Assembly (NCBI GenBank): GCA_934700895.1
Contig: CAKUXV010000009.1
Span: 1 to 45,256, forward strand
DNA from: an uncultured Bacilli bacterium
GTDB lineage: Bacteria; Bacillota_I; Bacilli_A; RFN20; CAG-826
Length of the DNA stretch: 45,256 bases
Direction of reading: 5' to 3'
Positions 33,805 to 43,559 of the stretch are shown here, piece by piece. The notes below the pieces were generated by a model. That model worked only from the letters and a program-made list of their open reading frames with translations. It was not told where the DNA came from and searched no databases. The number at the start of each line of letters is the position of its first letter. Position 1 is the first letter of the stretch. Position numbers and translations under genes: made by a program.

Positions 33805-34890
33805 TTACCCCGTCATCGTGTGGCAAACCTGGGCGTAGGAATAATCCTCCGTGATGGAATTACGGAAGATGAAGTCGCATTCGAACTTGCCGATTTTGCC
33901 GATGGAGATGCGATACCCCTTGTTTTTGGCATAGTTATAAACGATGTTTTCTAAACACGCCCCAAAAGGAATGCGATTATCGGTCTGGGTAGCAAAATAG
34001 AAGCTCATATCGGCAAGGTAATACTTTTCGTCGCCATTAAGCTCTCGTTCCGCCTTCGCCTCCTTTCGGGAGCACCGCCCAATGATCTTCGCATTCAGCA
34101 ATAACTCGACGTAGTTATAAACGCTTTGGACGGATACTTTGCGACTCCATTTGCTTGGGGTAGATAGGCGGCTAATGAGGTGATAGAAGTGGTTGATCCA
34201 AAGTTATGAAAAATATAATTTTGAACCTGCACAAATAACACCCCGTTCCGGATGCGGTGGTTCCGTTTGATATCCTTTAGGAAAATCTCGTGAATGATAT
34301 TTTGCAGTATTCTTTCCGCGCGTAAGAATCGGATAAGAAAATCGTTTGAGAAATCCCCCGTCTTGGAGGAAGGATTGGAATTCTTCCGCTAACGAGGCAA
34401 GAGTTTGCCCATAAAAGGACTCCATCGCCAGATATTCATCGAAGGTTAAGGTGCCCATTTCAAATTCCAGGTATCGGCCCGTTAATTTGGTAATGAGTTC
34501 CCCGGAAAGCAAATAGGAATTGCTGCCCGTGATGAAGAAATTAAAATCTCCTTCTAAACGGAAGGATTCTAAAACCGTCTCAAACCCTTTGACGTTTTGA
34601 ACTTCATCGATGAAGAGGTATTTGGTTCCCTCGATCCCTTTGGCATAGGTTTCAATGAGGGCTTCTAATTCCTCGGGCTTGCTGATTCGTTTGTAGGGGC
34701 GGGAGTTCAAGTCGAGGAAAAGGATCGAAGAGGAAGGGACCTTGTTATTTTCTTCTAACTCCTGACTAACCAATTTCATGATGGAGGATTTGCCGCATCT
34801 TCGGATTCCCGTGATGACCTTGATGAAAGAAGAGTCTTGGTAGAAGGGACGAATCCGCTTCCAAATGTTTTCCCGTTTGGATAATTCCAT
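33805..34890 (-). pseudogene. Frameshifted AAA_14/DUF4143 ATPase
   Basis: The N-terminal part (34890 to about 34370) is a good AAA_14 domain: TGIRRCGKSSIM Walker A, YLFIDEVQNV Walker B, and FITGSNSYLLSGE. After FLQDGGF the sense jumps to another frame that reads LQNIIHEIFLKDIKRNH, and then to a third. The C-terminal DUF4143 part (34101-33805) continues with KYYLADMSFYFATQTDNR and ENIVYNYAKNKGY. At least two shifts break a gene of about 360-400 codons. These ATPases are common mobile accessory genes. The start at 34890 lacks a strong Shine-Dalgarno. Confidence 0.85.
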
Positions 34891-35035
34891 ACGGCCATTT
34901 GATTCCGAATTAGCCGTTTAACAAGAATCTTTTGAAGAAAACATCTATTTTTTCTTGTTAAACGTCCAATTTCACGGGATGAGAAGGGAGAAGGCTTATG
35001 GGTTAAGCTCGTCCGATTATCCAGAAACAAGAGAA
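34891..35035. other. Short intergenic stretch
   Basis: AT-rich spacer upstream of the broken ATPase. No promoter, RNA or frame could be supported. Confidence 0.35.
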
Positions 35036-35062
35036 TAAAAAAGGCTTCCTGTTTCGGAAGCC
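35036..35062 (-). terminator. Intrinsic terminator of the lipoprotein gene
   Basis: GGCTTCC and GGAAGCC form a perfect 7-bp stem with a 6-base loop, followed on the minus strand by TTTTTTATT. Confidence 0.9.
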
Positions 35063-35086
35063 AAAGGGTTCAGAGGAAAGCAGGAA

Positions 35087-35983
35087 TTAGGCTCTTTCCA
35101 TGGCCACGAAATAAACCGTCGTTTGGATGGCTTCTTTCACCCGATAATGGTTTGTATCTACTTTTTCGAAAGATGAACTCGAAGTAGAAACGTCATAGAA
35201 GACATACGGGGCGGATTCCCCAAGAGAAACGGAGAAAGAATAGACGTGCCCTAGGGCAAGAGCCATCGTATCCGTTATTTTAGAAGAGCCGTTCGCGGTA
35301 AAGCTGTAATAGCTAACGTGACTCGAACCATATTCATAATCTACGTCCGAGACGTTGAATGCGAGACGTTTATCAGCGGCATTTTTCACCGCGGACAAAT
35401 CAATTTCAAAGGGAACTTCGGTCGTTTCGACTTGGATGGAACCAAAGGGCACAACCTTTAGTTCAAAACAAAGTTCAATTCTAGAAGCGGAAGAAACCCC
35501 GTTGCTAGGAGCGATGCTTGTTTTGATCCGAGTCGTTCCGGTTTTAATTTGGCTCCGATCGATATGAAGGTCGATGCGGCGAATGAGATTGCTGCCTCCG
35601 GTTCCGGAAGTAGAATCAATCGTTTTGATGGTAATCGACTTAGAAGGGACAACGCCTTCATCTTGGGAGAGAATGGATTTTTCATCCTTTTGAATTGCAC
35701 TGACATAAGCCCAGTCGGCCTGGTTGATTTCAATTTCAATCACGGGGTCATCCCAAGAAGAATATTCTTCGCTTGAATTTGGGGTAGTAATCGTAAAGCT
35801 TTCTTTTTCAATCGATCCTGCCTTGCAGCTAGAGACTAAGCTAAAGTCGATCGCAGGAGTAGAAACCGTCGAGGATTCGCTTGTCGCGGAATCCATAGAC
35901 GGGCTAGAACCCGAAGGACTAGAACCGCAGGCACAAAGTAGCAATGTGGCAGAAGTTAGGACCAGAAGGAATGATTTTTTCAT
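35087..35983 (-). CDS. Surface lipoprotein, Ser/Thr-rich
   Basis: A 298-residue protein with a classical lipoprotein signal: KK, a hydrophobic core, and the lipobox LCAC with the acylated cysteine at residue 20. Residues 20-45 are a Ser-rich spacer. The rest looks like beta-sandwich repeats (several strand segments of the type SIEKESFTITT and RIELCFELKVV). No catalytic motif is visible. The Shine-Dalgarno TGGAGG precedes the ATG. It is a single gene between surface loci, likely another cell-surface component. Confidence 0.8.
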   Translation of the reverse strand: MKKSFLLVLTSATLLLCACGSSPSGSSPSMDSATSESSTVSTPAIDFSLVSSCKAGSIEKESFTITTPNSSEEYSSWDDPVIEIEINQADWAYVSAIQKDEKSILSQDEGVVPSKSITIKTIDSTSGTGGSNLIRRIDLHIDRSQIKTGTTRIKTSIAPSNGVSSASRIELCFELKVVPFGSIQVETTEVPFEIDLSAVKNAADKRLAFNVSDVDYEYGSSHVSYYSFTANGSSKITDTMALALGHVYSFSVSLGESAPYVFYDVSTSSSSFEKVDTNHYRVKEAIQTTVYFVAMERA

Positions 35984-36005
35984 GGGGATACCTCCAATAG
36001 GGAAA

Positions 36006-36011
36006 ATTATA
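36006..36011 (-). promoter_or_regulatory. -10 box of the lipoprotein gene
   Basis: TATAAT on the minus strand, 22 bases before the ATG, with a Shine-Dalgarno in between. Confidence 0.5.
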
Positions 36012-36044
36012 TTCTTTCCTTGAAAAGAGGAAAATGCAAAGAAA

Positions 36045-36070
36045 CCAAAAAGAAAAGGGGCCTTGGCCCC
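36045..36070 (-). terminator. Intrinsic terminator of the small coiled-coil membrane gene
   Basis: On the minus strand GGGGCC and GGCCCC form a stem followed by TTTTCTTTTT, just after the stop at 36076. Confidence 0.85.
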
Positions 36071-36075
36071 TGTTA

Positions 36076-36480
36076 TTATTCGACTTTCTTTTCGACTGCT
36101 GCCTTAGCACGTTCCTCGGCTTCAATTTCTTTTCTTAATTCTTCTCTAGCCTCGGCTCTAGCTTGGGCTTGGATTTCGTTAATCTCGGCATCGCTAAGTT
36201 TGGATTCACGTTTGGAGGCATAGATGATGAGATAGATGATATCGAGGACAAGGATGACAAGAAGCGGTAACACGATGAGCAAGAAGAACGGCGTCGGGTT
36301 ATTTTGGAACCAGCCGATCATCGGTCCGTTCTTATCGAGGTTCATTTGTTGCCAGTTGGGTCCCGATTCCGGTTTATTGTAGGTAACAATCACGAGGATC
36401 GACACGATGAAACAAAAGAGGATGATCACTGCTTCCACGATTCCCGCGATTAATAAGGTGCGTTTTGTTTTCTTGTCCAT
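36076..36480 (-). CDS. Two-span membrane protein with C-terminal coiled coil
   Basis: A 134-residue protein: a first span at about 9-33, an extracytoplasmic loop of about 30 residues with NWQQMNLDKNGPMIGWFQNN, a second span at about 64-88, then a charged helix (about 95-134, AQARAEAREELRKEIEAEER). The helix resembles in composition the coiled-coil tail of the SipW-type peptidase and the DUF2357-like protein. No family is recognised. No strong ribosome binding site lies before the ATG. Confidence 0.75.
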   Translation of the reverse strand: MDKKTKRTLLIAGIVEAVIILFCFIVSILVIVTYNKPESGPNWQQMNLDKNGPMIGWFQNNPTPFFLLIVLPLLVILVLDIIYLIIYASKRESKLSDAEINEIQAQARAEAREELRKEIEAEERAKAAVEKKVE

Positions 36481-37126
36481 AATTTTAAATTCGTTATTCC
36501 GAGAATAAATCTTACTGATTCCTTAATTTTATGCGCACTTGTTCAGGAATGCAACTTGTACCTTTTTTCGACAAATTCGCTTCCCTACGCTTGTTTTCTT
36601 TTGCTATCTACTTTCCTCTATATTTCTTCTTTTCGAAAAGTAGTTCTCCGCCCATTTCTTTTCAACATTGGTGTTATTTCGTTTCAACTTCGTTTCTCCG
36701 TCATCAAAAAACTTGGATAAAAAGCCAACTTTTCGTTTGGAAGCGAAAAAAATTCGTTTCAATTTCGCTAATTTCGCTTAAAGAGAAATGAAGGAAGAGC
36801 ATCGAATGGATTAATAACGAACTTTATGCTTACTTCTATCGCCTTGGGACTTATTAGACAAATGAATCGAGAGGAAAGGGGCGGAATCGCCATCTTGTCA
36901 ATTTAGTTGTATAGAGGTTCATCTCTTTGGACTAGCTAAGCGGTTAAGAATGATAAGGCGTCCCCTTCCGAGGGGGTTTGGCCAAGAAATTTGAAAATTT
37001 TGAAATACTGTTTTGAACGATAAATCTTACTTTTGGACTCCGTCGATAAAGGAATTTCGAGTGCTTTTCCCTTCGCTAAGTACTTTCTTCGATATCCATT
37101 AAACAATCCACTTTACTTCCTTTTCA
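36481..37126. other. Long intergenic region upstream of the second riboswitch
   Basis: About 650 bases without a convincing gene. An 86-codon plus-strand frame at 36531-36791 is pyrimidine-rich with no start signal and was not called. Two near-identical 15-mers, TTCGTTTCAACTTCG at 36678 and TTCGTTTCAATTTCG at 36753, are direct repeats 75 bases apart and could be protein-binding sites. A CCCC...GGGGG hairpin followed by TTTGG lies near 36962-36980. Confidence 0.4.
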
Positions 37127-37155
37127 TTGAAAAAAAGGGATAACAATGTTAATTT
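37127..37155 (+). promoter_or_regulatory. Promoter of the second riboswitch operon
   Basis: TTGAAA (37127-37132), a 17-base spacer and TAATTT (37150-37155). The aptamer begins a few bases after the expected start, as in the first riboswitch. Confidence 0.6.
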
Positions 37156-37160
37156 AATCA

Positions 37161-37242
37161 AGTTAAAAGCAAAACCGAAGCAATTCGGCGACGCAAAACT
37201 AAAGGGTCTAGTTTTTAGACAGCCAGTTGCCGCTAGACCCTT
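37161..37242 (+). promoter_or_regulatory. Cyclic-di-GMP class I riboswitch, start-codon-proximal
   Basis: AGCAAAACC is followed by a P2 stem CCGAA with a GCAA tetraloop (GNRA) and TTCGG, then GCGACGCAAAAC, a P3 hairpin GTCTA / TAGAC, and AGCCAGTTGCCG. These are the GEMM-I landmarks. The P3 strand AAGGGTCTAG (37202-37211) is perfectly complementary over 10 bases to CTAGACCCTT (37233-37242), which ends at the base before the ATG. The alternative helix breaks P3 and packs against the start codon. Ligand binding should favour P3 and free the start, so I predict a translational ON switch. Confidence 0.9.
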
Positions 37243-38148
37243 ATGGCAAACATCCAAACCGCATTAAAACGCCACCGTATGGCTCGCATCCGTTTCGCAG
37301 CCAGCGCGGTTTTAGGCGCTTTGGTATTGTCGACGATCGGGGTTTCTACCTTTGCCTGGTTCACCACCAACCGTTCGGCCAAAACGACATATTCCCAAAT
37401 CGTGGCCCGCGATCCCGCAATCCTTGGAACGCCTACTTATTATCGTTACGTTCGCCCCGCTTCCTACCACGAGAGCGACCCTTATTATTTTACTAAAATC
37501 ACGGACAACACCTTCGACGTTGGGGCATATCGCGACAAAGACCTCTTGGGAGAATCGAGTTATCGAATGCTGATTCAAATTCCCGTTTTGGCTCCCTTTG
37601 AACGCGTCATCGCTTTTGCCCGTTCCGACCGCCAAACGATTTTAGAACCCCGCCAAGAAGGGGATTCTTCTTCTTGGGATTGGCCTTCGACTTTTGAAGA
37701 GAACTTTGCCAAGGCCAATTCCTTCACGAACCCCCTCTCCGCGGTCATCGCGTTTGCTTCCTACGCCGATTCGGAGATCGGCCAAACGCTGCAAGAAGTG
37801 ACTACGGAAGAAGGGCAAACCTATTCTTGCTTGTCCATTCAAAAGAAAAAAGCGGTCAAAGGGTTTGTGGAGGTGGATGTCTCCACCGCCCCAGTGACTT
37901 TAGCCTATGCCCCCCAAGGATATTTGGAAATCCCTTCGGGAGAAAACGAGGTCCAATTGACCTTAGACGGGGCGAGAAATGTTTGGCTATTGCTGGACTA
38001 TAACGCGGAAGCCGTCACGAGTCTATATACGGACAATATCGGCAACGCCCTTTTTGAAGAAGGAATGCTTTCTTCTAACGGGGAACGACTAGGATACGTA
38101 GCTTATTACCGGGATTTCACTCTTTCGGTGAAGGAGGGAATGGAATGA
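37243..38148 (+). CDS. SipW-dependent surface protein
   Basis: A 301-residue secreted protein. A basic N-terminus (residues 1-17) and a hydrophobic core end in VSTFAWFTTN with AWF at 38-40, the SipW signal motif. The mature part has no recognisable catalytic domain. Its strand-rich middle carries VIAFAS and EVQLTLDGARNVWLLLDYN, the latter like a structural beta domain near the C-terminus. No Shine-Dalgarno is visible; the start codon directly follows the riboswitch helix. It overlaps the giant downstream gene by ATGA, so the two are made together. Confidence 0.85.
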   Translation: MANIQTALKRHRMARIRFAASAVLGALVLSTIGVSTFAWFTTNRSAKTTYSQIVARDPAILGTPTYYRYVRPASYHESDPYYFTKITDNTFDVGAYRDKDLLGESSYRMLIQIPVLAPFERVIAFARSDRQTILEPRQEGDSSSWDWPSTFEENFAKANSFTNPLSAVIAFASYADSEIGQTLQEVTTEEGQTYSCLSIQKKKAVKGFVEVDVSTAPVTLAYAPQGYLEIPSGENEVQLTLDGARNVWLLLDYNAEAVTSLYTDNIGNALFEEGMLSSNGERLGYVAYYRDFTLSVKEGME

Positions 38149-41100
38149 AGGATAAGACCTTTAAATTGCTCTTTTCCGGCGTTTTGTCTTCTTTTATCGC
38201 TCTCACCGCGTCACTAGCTTCCTTTTCCTACGCTTGGTTCAAAAACAAAGACATCATCCAAGAGGCCTTCGTTGGAAAAAGCTACGGCTCCTATTTTGCT
38301 TATGGTAACGGCACCGCGGAGAAGCCCTATGGCATCACCCGCCCCCTTCACCTTTATAACCTAGCTTGGCTCCAGTACCTTGGCCATTTCAATCAGTTGG
38401 ACGAATCGGGGAATTTGAAACGGCAATTCCATTTTGAACTTGGGGACGATTTTGATGCCTCTACCTTGACGTTGCCCCCCATCGGGACGACGGAAAACCC
38501 TTTTGTGGGAACATTCAACGGGAATGGCAAAACAATCAAAGGGCTAAAAATCGCTAATACCCGAAGCGAGTTGAATGCCCCTAGCGCCGTTAAAAGCATC
38601 TCTGATCAGGGCGATAGTTATTTCCATATCCTCGGTCTTTTTGGCGTAGTGGGAGAATATAAGCCCGCCGTAACAGGCTCCTCTCCCTATGCTTCGATCA
38701 CCCCCGAAATCAAGAATTTCACCTTGATGGACGCCACCGTCTCGGATACGAACTCCGCTTCGGGAGAACAAAACCAAGTCCTGATGGGTTTGGCCGCGGG
38801 ATACGTCAACGGGGCGATATCCGAGGTGGCGATATCGAATTCGAGTTCGGCTTCTTCGACCCTAAAAATCCAAAATGAGGCCTACGCCTATACGTCGGGA
38901 TCCCCCTCTTTTACCTGCATCTCCAAATACTCCTTGGTGGGGTATTGCGAACCTCAATATGAAAACGCGGTCGAGAAAATGTCCTATTCCGTTTCTAGCC
39001 CCGAAACCCAGCAGAAGAACTTCGTTGCCGACGGACAGGGTTCGAAAGCCGGCTGGGGCGGGGGGATCGACATGAAGGCTATCAACACCCGCCTGCAGGA
39101 TATCCGCGATAATTATTGCGCGGTCGGAACAAGCTCCCATCCCTATTATTATGATCGCAGCTATAACATCTCCTCTTCCGGAGTGAAAACCGAAATCGAT
39201 AAGGCCAATTGGCAAGATGGAAATGACCAATGGGGCAACAATAATGGCATTGGCGAGGCTCGCCTTTATAATTCGGATTTCCATTCCACGACCTATAACC
39301 CCAAAATCGGGAACTATAATTTCCTTTATTCTAACGATGGCACCGATATGGAGGACGCATCGAAAGTCAGTGGCGTCTATACGATGCTGGACGGCGGGTA
39401 TTACCAACGCGCTAACTTTTATCGAGAAGAGGTCGAAAAACGCTATTACTCCGCCATCGTTTATTCCAAAGGCGATATCGATTACTCCCTTTCTCTTCTA
39501 GGAGACGGTTCCCTTGGCTATGAAGAAAACGCCGAGAACCCTTATGTTTGGAAAATGCCACCTTCCGGCGATCACGGCACCATTTCCCAAATCCTTGATG
39601 GCAAGGAATATTATTTGGTTAACGATGCGAGAAGTCTGAAAACCACGACGGATTCTTCCCTTGCCACTGACTGGTACGTGGATCCCTCTTCCAAAATCTC
39701 TTCGATTCTTAACGGGAAGACCTATTATCTCCGATTCACCGTTCCCTCCAAAACGGGGACGGGGGCGACTGCCGGATGGTCGTTAGTGGAACGTTCCCGA
39801 TTTAGCAGTGGCTCCATGTTTTTGATTTCTTCCGGCTCCAATTATTTGAAAATCAACGACAGCCGCAATGGAGTGGAGAATACCACCAATCCTTGGGAAG
39901 CAACGAGGTGGACCATTGAAATCAACCAAAATCGAGCCAGCGTCTATACCACGGTGAATTCCACTCGGTATTATCTTTCGATTTCCACTCCGTGGAGCAG
40001 TTCGACGGTAAGCGTGAGCAGTACTGCTTCGACGGTGTCTATTTCTTCGTCTTCTCTTAGCTCTACGGTCTCTCTTTATTACTCTCGGTATTCCACCTAT
40101 TATCTTACTTTTAATAATGGCAATTGGACGACTTCTACGAGGAGTTCCAGCGTCAATCTCGTTTCCCTTCAGGGCACAACGAGTTCCGACCGCGTCGAAA
40201 CGAGAACCTCCGCGGATTCCTTTTATACCATAAGCCACGAAATCTTTGATCGTTCCGAATCCAAGGTCGATTATTCTGGCAACGAAAACACCTTCTCTCC
40301 GATTAACGCCTATTCGACGCAAGAAGAAGCCTCGAAATATGGAGCGGAGAAATACGAACCGACGGAGAATAACACGGGCTATCTGATCGGGGGATCCACC
40401 TATAAAAATTCCTATCTGCAAACTTATGATTACCGTCACGTCAATTTCCGTTTCGGCAAGTTCGCCATCGCCAATAACATTTCTAGTTGCTATTCCGATA
40501 GCAGAGGTTTTTATAACGTCCAAACGATCAATAATCAGGGAAAAAATGCCACGATTTCTTCCAAGACCGTCAACGGCAAAACCATTTGGACGGCGGAGGG
40601 CGACGACACGGTTTTAAGCAAATATTCCGAAGTCACCAACGGGCTTTGGAACAATAGCTTGAAAGGAAGCGAAAGCATCTGGGGCATCCACTTCATGAAT
40701 GCAGATCTCTCCACGGATAATCTTGTCACCGCTCCTTGGGTTTCCATCAATAATGAAGCCCATACGGACTATCAAATGCCCGCTAATTCCATTAACTTTC
40801 AGCTCAAGGAGAAGGGCAGCATCAATTTCATGTCGGGAACGTATTTTGGTTCCAGCGACGAGGGAGACAACGACAGTTTCTTTTCTTTGCATCAAATTAT
40901 TCGCGATTTGGGGAACGAGTCCAAGGTTCATGAAATCCGTCAAATCCAAGCGATCCTTCGTAACGACGACCACCCCGAATACCCCTATGTCTATGCCTAT
41001 CAAGATGGCTCTTATTCCTTGCCCTATCGTTTAAACGATAAGGGGGAGAAGCTGGAAATGGATGGGGTAACACCCATGGATGATTCCTACAAGAAGTCTA

Positions 41101-42161
41101 CGAGCAAACCCACGGGATATTCCTCGATTTTCGATGTCGCTCGCATCATGAAGCAAAATAACTTGCAATTAAACAAAGCCTATTACTTCGAAGTCCCTGT
41201 CAACGAAGGGGAATATGCCCTCGGCTCCGTTTCTGGGGGCGTTGGCTGCTATTTGATGTATCTCGACATCGGGGCATCCGCCAAAGAAATCAACCGCACC
41301 CGCGTTACGGAGTTCATCCGCGAAGTCCAAGAATCGTTCTATTTCCCCTTGGGCGTATCCCTTGTTGCGACGGGTACCTCGTCCGTAGATCCCACCGATT
41401 CGGTCTGCGTCTTGGTGCGATCGGGGTATGCGGGGACATTGACCTTGCAGCGGGATTCCGCTCCCGAAGACCAAAAAGTCGAAGTGGGCGGTGCCGATGA
41501 TTCCGTTTCTCCTTCATTCAAAGGGGATGGAATCGTATTGGAGTCCCCCGCCGGGGAGGTTTTAAAAGATCCCGAACCATTTTCCAGGAAGACCAAGACC
41601 CTACGCCGATTGCATTTCTATGATTATTCCGTGAATAAGCGAGCCTTAACCCGCGTGGATTTCCTCGACGAAACCATAACGACGGAGAATTTATTGACGG
41701 GATCGACCTCCACGACTTCCACCCCGCGAGAAATCCATCGTTATTATCAAGACGACGATTCATCTTGGGTAGAAGATACCTCCGAGCTCACCGAAACTTC
41801 CCCCGTTCAGATTTACCGCGATGAAGCGGAAGGGGACGCCAAACAGGGCTCGGCCTACGAATCGAAGGAATTGGATTCGGTCCATTGGAACGATCCTGAT
41901 GCCTCCAAGGTTCTGGTGGGATTTTCGTATACCTATGTCCATAAGAAAGCGGATGGAACTTCCCAAGCGGAAGCCACTTTCCAATATACCTTGAGCTTGG
42001 TTGATCCGGACGGGGATGGGTATCAAACGGTTCAAGGCTTCCTTGCAGCAGGAGAAGATCAACAAGATCCCCATCCTACTATCCTCATCAACCAAACTCC
42101 CTCCGGCACCATTACGGTCACCATTACCCTAAACGGGACGATTGTCTATACGAACATTTAG
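38145..42161 (+). CDS. Giant SipW-dependent surface protein (1338 residues)
   Basis: A 1338-residue secreted protein. The signal ends in SFSYAWFKNK with AWF at 30-32. Residues about 60-125 (RPLHLYNLAWLQYLGHFN, then LPPIGTTENPFVGTFNGNGK) resemble the start of GLUG/M26-like surface repeats, followed by a beta-rich segment (MGLAAGYVNGAISEVAIS). The centre (about 590-680) is extremely rich in Ser, Thr and Tyr. A late region with DDSSWVEDTSE and a C-terminal strand domain (PSGTITVTITLNGTIVY) close it. No LPXTG motif or second membrane span was seen, so attachment to the cell is unclear. It may be an adhesin or the main structural protein of the surface layer. Confidence 0.85.
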   Translation: MKDKTFKLLFSGVLSSFIALTASLASFSYAWFKNKDIIQEAFVGKSYGSYFAYGNGTAEKPYGITRPLHLYNLAWLQYLGHFNQLDESGNLKRQFHFELGDDFDASTLTLPPIGTTENPFVGTFNGNGKTIKGLKIANTRSELNAPSAVKSISDQGDSYFHILGLFGVVGEYKPAVTGSSPYASITPEIKNFTLMDATVSDTNSASGEQNQVLMGLAAGYVNGAISEVAISNSSSASSTLKIQNEAYAYTSGSPSFTCISKYSLVGYCEPQYENAVEKMSYSVSSPETQQKNFVADGQGSKAGWGGGIDMKAINTRLQDIRDNYCAVGTSSHPYYYDRSYNISSSGVKTEIDKANWQDGNDQWGNNNGIGEARLYNSDFHSTTYNPKIGNYNFLYSNDGTDMEDASKVSGVYTMLDGGYYQRANFYREEVEKRYYSAIVYSKGDIDYSLSLLGDGSLGYEENAENPYVWKMPPSGDHGTISQILDGKEYYLVNDARSLKTTTDSSLATDWYVDPSSKISSILNGKTYYLRFTVPSKTGTGATAGWSLVERSRFSSGSMFLISSGSNYLKINDSRNGVENTTNPWEATRWTIEINQNRASVYTTVNSTRYYLSISTPWSSSTVSVSSTASTVSISSSSLSSTVSLYYSRYSTYYLTFNNGNWTTSTRSSSVNLVSLQGTTSSDRVETRTSADSFYTISHEIFDRSESKVDYSGNENTFSPINAYSTQEEASKYGAEKYEPTENNTGYLIGGSTYKNSYLQTYDYRHVNFRFGKFAIANNISSCYSDSRGFYNVQTINNQGKNATISSKTVNGKTIWTAEGDDTVLSKYSEVTNGLWNNSLKGSESIWGIHFMNADLSTDNLVTAPWVSINNEAHTDYQMPANSINFQLKEKGSINFMSGTYFGSSDEGDNDSFFSLHQIIRDLGNESKVHEIRQIQAILRNDDHPEYPYVYAYQDGSYSLPYRLNDKGEKLEMDGVTPMDDSYKKSTSKPTGYSSIFDVARIMKQNNLQLNKAYYFEVPVNEGEYALGSVSGGVGCYLMYLDIGASAKEINRTRVTEFIREVQESFYFPLGVSLVATGTSSVDPTDSVCVLVRSGYAGTLTLQRDSAPEDQKVEVGGADDSVSPSFKGDGIVLESPAGEVLKDPEPFSRKTKTLRRLHFYDYSVNKRALTRVDFLDETITTENLLTGSTSTTSTPREIHRYYQDDDSSWVEDTSELTETSPVQIYRDEAEGDAKQGSAYESKELDSVHWNDPDASKVLVGFSYTYVHKKADGTSQAEATFQYTLSLVDPDGDGYQTVQGFLAAGEDQQDPHPTILINQTPSGTITVTITLNGTIVYTNI

Positions 42162-42164
42162 AAA

Positions 42165-43559
42165 TCAGTCAATCTTGATCGTCGCTATATATTTCGCGTT
42201 TCTCGATTTGCTATTCGCGGTTGTTTCCAAGGTGCCGGCTTCTAGCAGCGGTTTTAATATGTCGGCCATAAAATGGCTTCTGCTCTTATATCCGATATGA
42301 ACCTGAATTTCTTCTCTGAAATGAGCGAGGCCATTGCAGAAGGACAATATCGCTTTGTCGTATTTGCCGTTGAGGATCACGCTGTTATTTTTTTCGCCTA
42401 GCATATCGTATAGGGTAATCAGGAAATAATCGTGTTGATCATTCAATTGAGGTTCCTTGAAATTCAGTTTTTTGTATACGTTGTAAATCTTTTTAAGACC
42501 GCTGCCGCTCCTTTCCATGAGACCGGCAATCTCAAAGCAACGGCATATGACCTTATTTCTTCTTACCGATGGTATCGAATCAAGATTGTATTCATCGGGT
42601 TTTTCGGGAGGAGCCACCCGCCTGGAGAGGTGATGACAAGTCGATCCTTAAAGATATCGACATCGACCTGCGTCCCATCGATGGAGTAGTCCCTGTGTGC
42701 TAGGGCGTTGACAACGGCTTCCCTCAGGGCGAATTTCGGATAGGAGGGTGTGTCGAGTCTTGATCCATCCGCGTTTTTGACGAATCCGCTCCGGCTATTC
42801 CCGCTTACGAAATCCATGATGCTATCGAACACATCGCAAAGACACCCTTTGAGTTCCTTTTTGTCAATCGCCTCGTCGCTTCCTTTGTCGAAGCCGTTTC
42901 AAAGCCTGCATACGGCCAAGGTCTCGTCGCCATCGAAGCCATCAGAGAACATCTTTAAGCCTTCGGTTATTCTTCCGTCCTGTCCGACGATTTCCTTGCT
43001 TATAAGCACCTTTTCCGTTGGCTTTTCACCGTCTTTTCGATACAGGGCGGCCAAGTGGATGAATTTGGAGAAATTTTTACTTCATATTGCTCGTTCAGCA
43101 ATTGACTGTCCATTCCCGGTTTTCTTTTTCCCATGGCAAGGATTTGGCTAATGGTCGCAGGCAGAGTAGAGCCGTCTTCCCTGATGTAAACCTTTTCGTT
43201 GTAATCGCCAGACTTGAAGATGACCATTTCGTTCAAATAGTCGGTCCAAATGGCGAGAATGTATTTGCTTTCACCGCAAGGGAAAACCGAAAAAGAAACG
43301 GCGATATGGGGGAATATATGCCTGTTTATGGTTTTGAGGACCAAGATCTTTGTTCGATTCACTTCGTCTCCATCAATGCCGACGACATCCTTGTTGTTGG
43401 ACGCCCCAACCAAAATATATCCGCCATAGGTATTCGCGTAGCCAACTAAAGTTTTGGCCCATTTTTCTACCTTGTTCTCACTCGTCTCCAAATGAAGCTT
43501 ATATTCGCATTCTTTATTCTCAAAAAATCTGCATGAACTAATTCTTCGAGCTTTTTCAC
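42165..43559 (-). pseudogene. Frameshifted AlbA_2/HATPase transcriptional regulator
   Basis: A broken gene of about 465 codons. AGGAGGG precedes a GTG at 43559 (KKLEELVHADF). A six-T run near 43525 shifts the frame, and the next segment reads ENKECEYKLHLETSENK and WAKTLVGYANTYGGYILVGA, the AlbA_2 (Schlafen-like) DNA-binding domain. After about 43020 and again near 42890 the frame changes. The middle then reads REAVVNALAHRDYSI and FKDRLVITSPGGW, as in the C-terminal HATPase_c_4 domain of this family. The end (42617-42165) includes CRCFEIAGLMERSGSGLKKI and a winged-helix region. Such regulators are frequent accessory genes. It abuts the stop of the giant gene. Confidence 0.85.

Noticed and set aside
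36531..36791. An 86-codon plus-strand open frame in the pyrimidine-rich intergenic region.
   Set aside because: No ribosome binding site, low-complexity F/S-rich product and no family likeness. The stretch looks like AT- and TC-rich spacer.
38862..39407. Long open frames on the minus strand within the giant surface gene (also 39783-40523 and 40614-41003).
   Set aside because: They are antisense to a well-supported gene and their products are repetitive and lack start signals. Codon bias of the plus-strand gene explains them.
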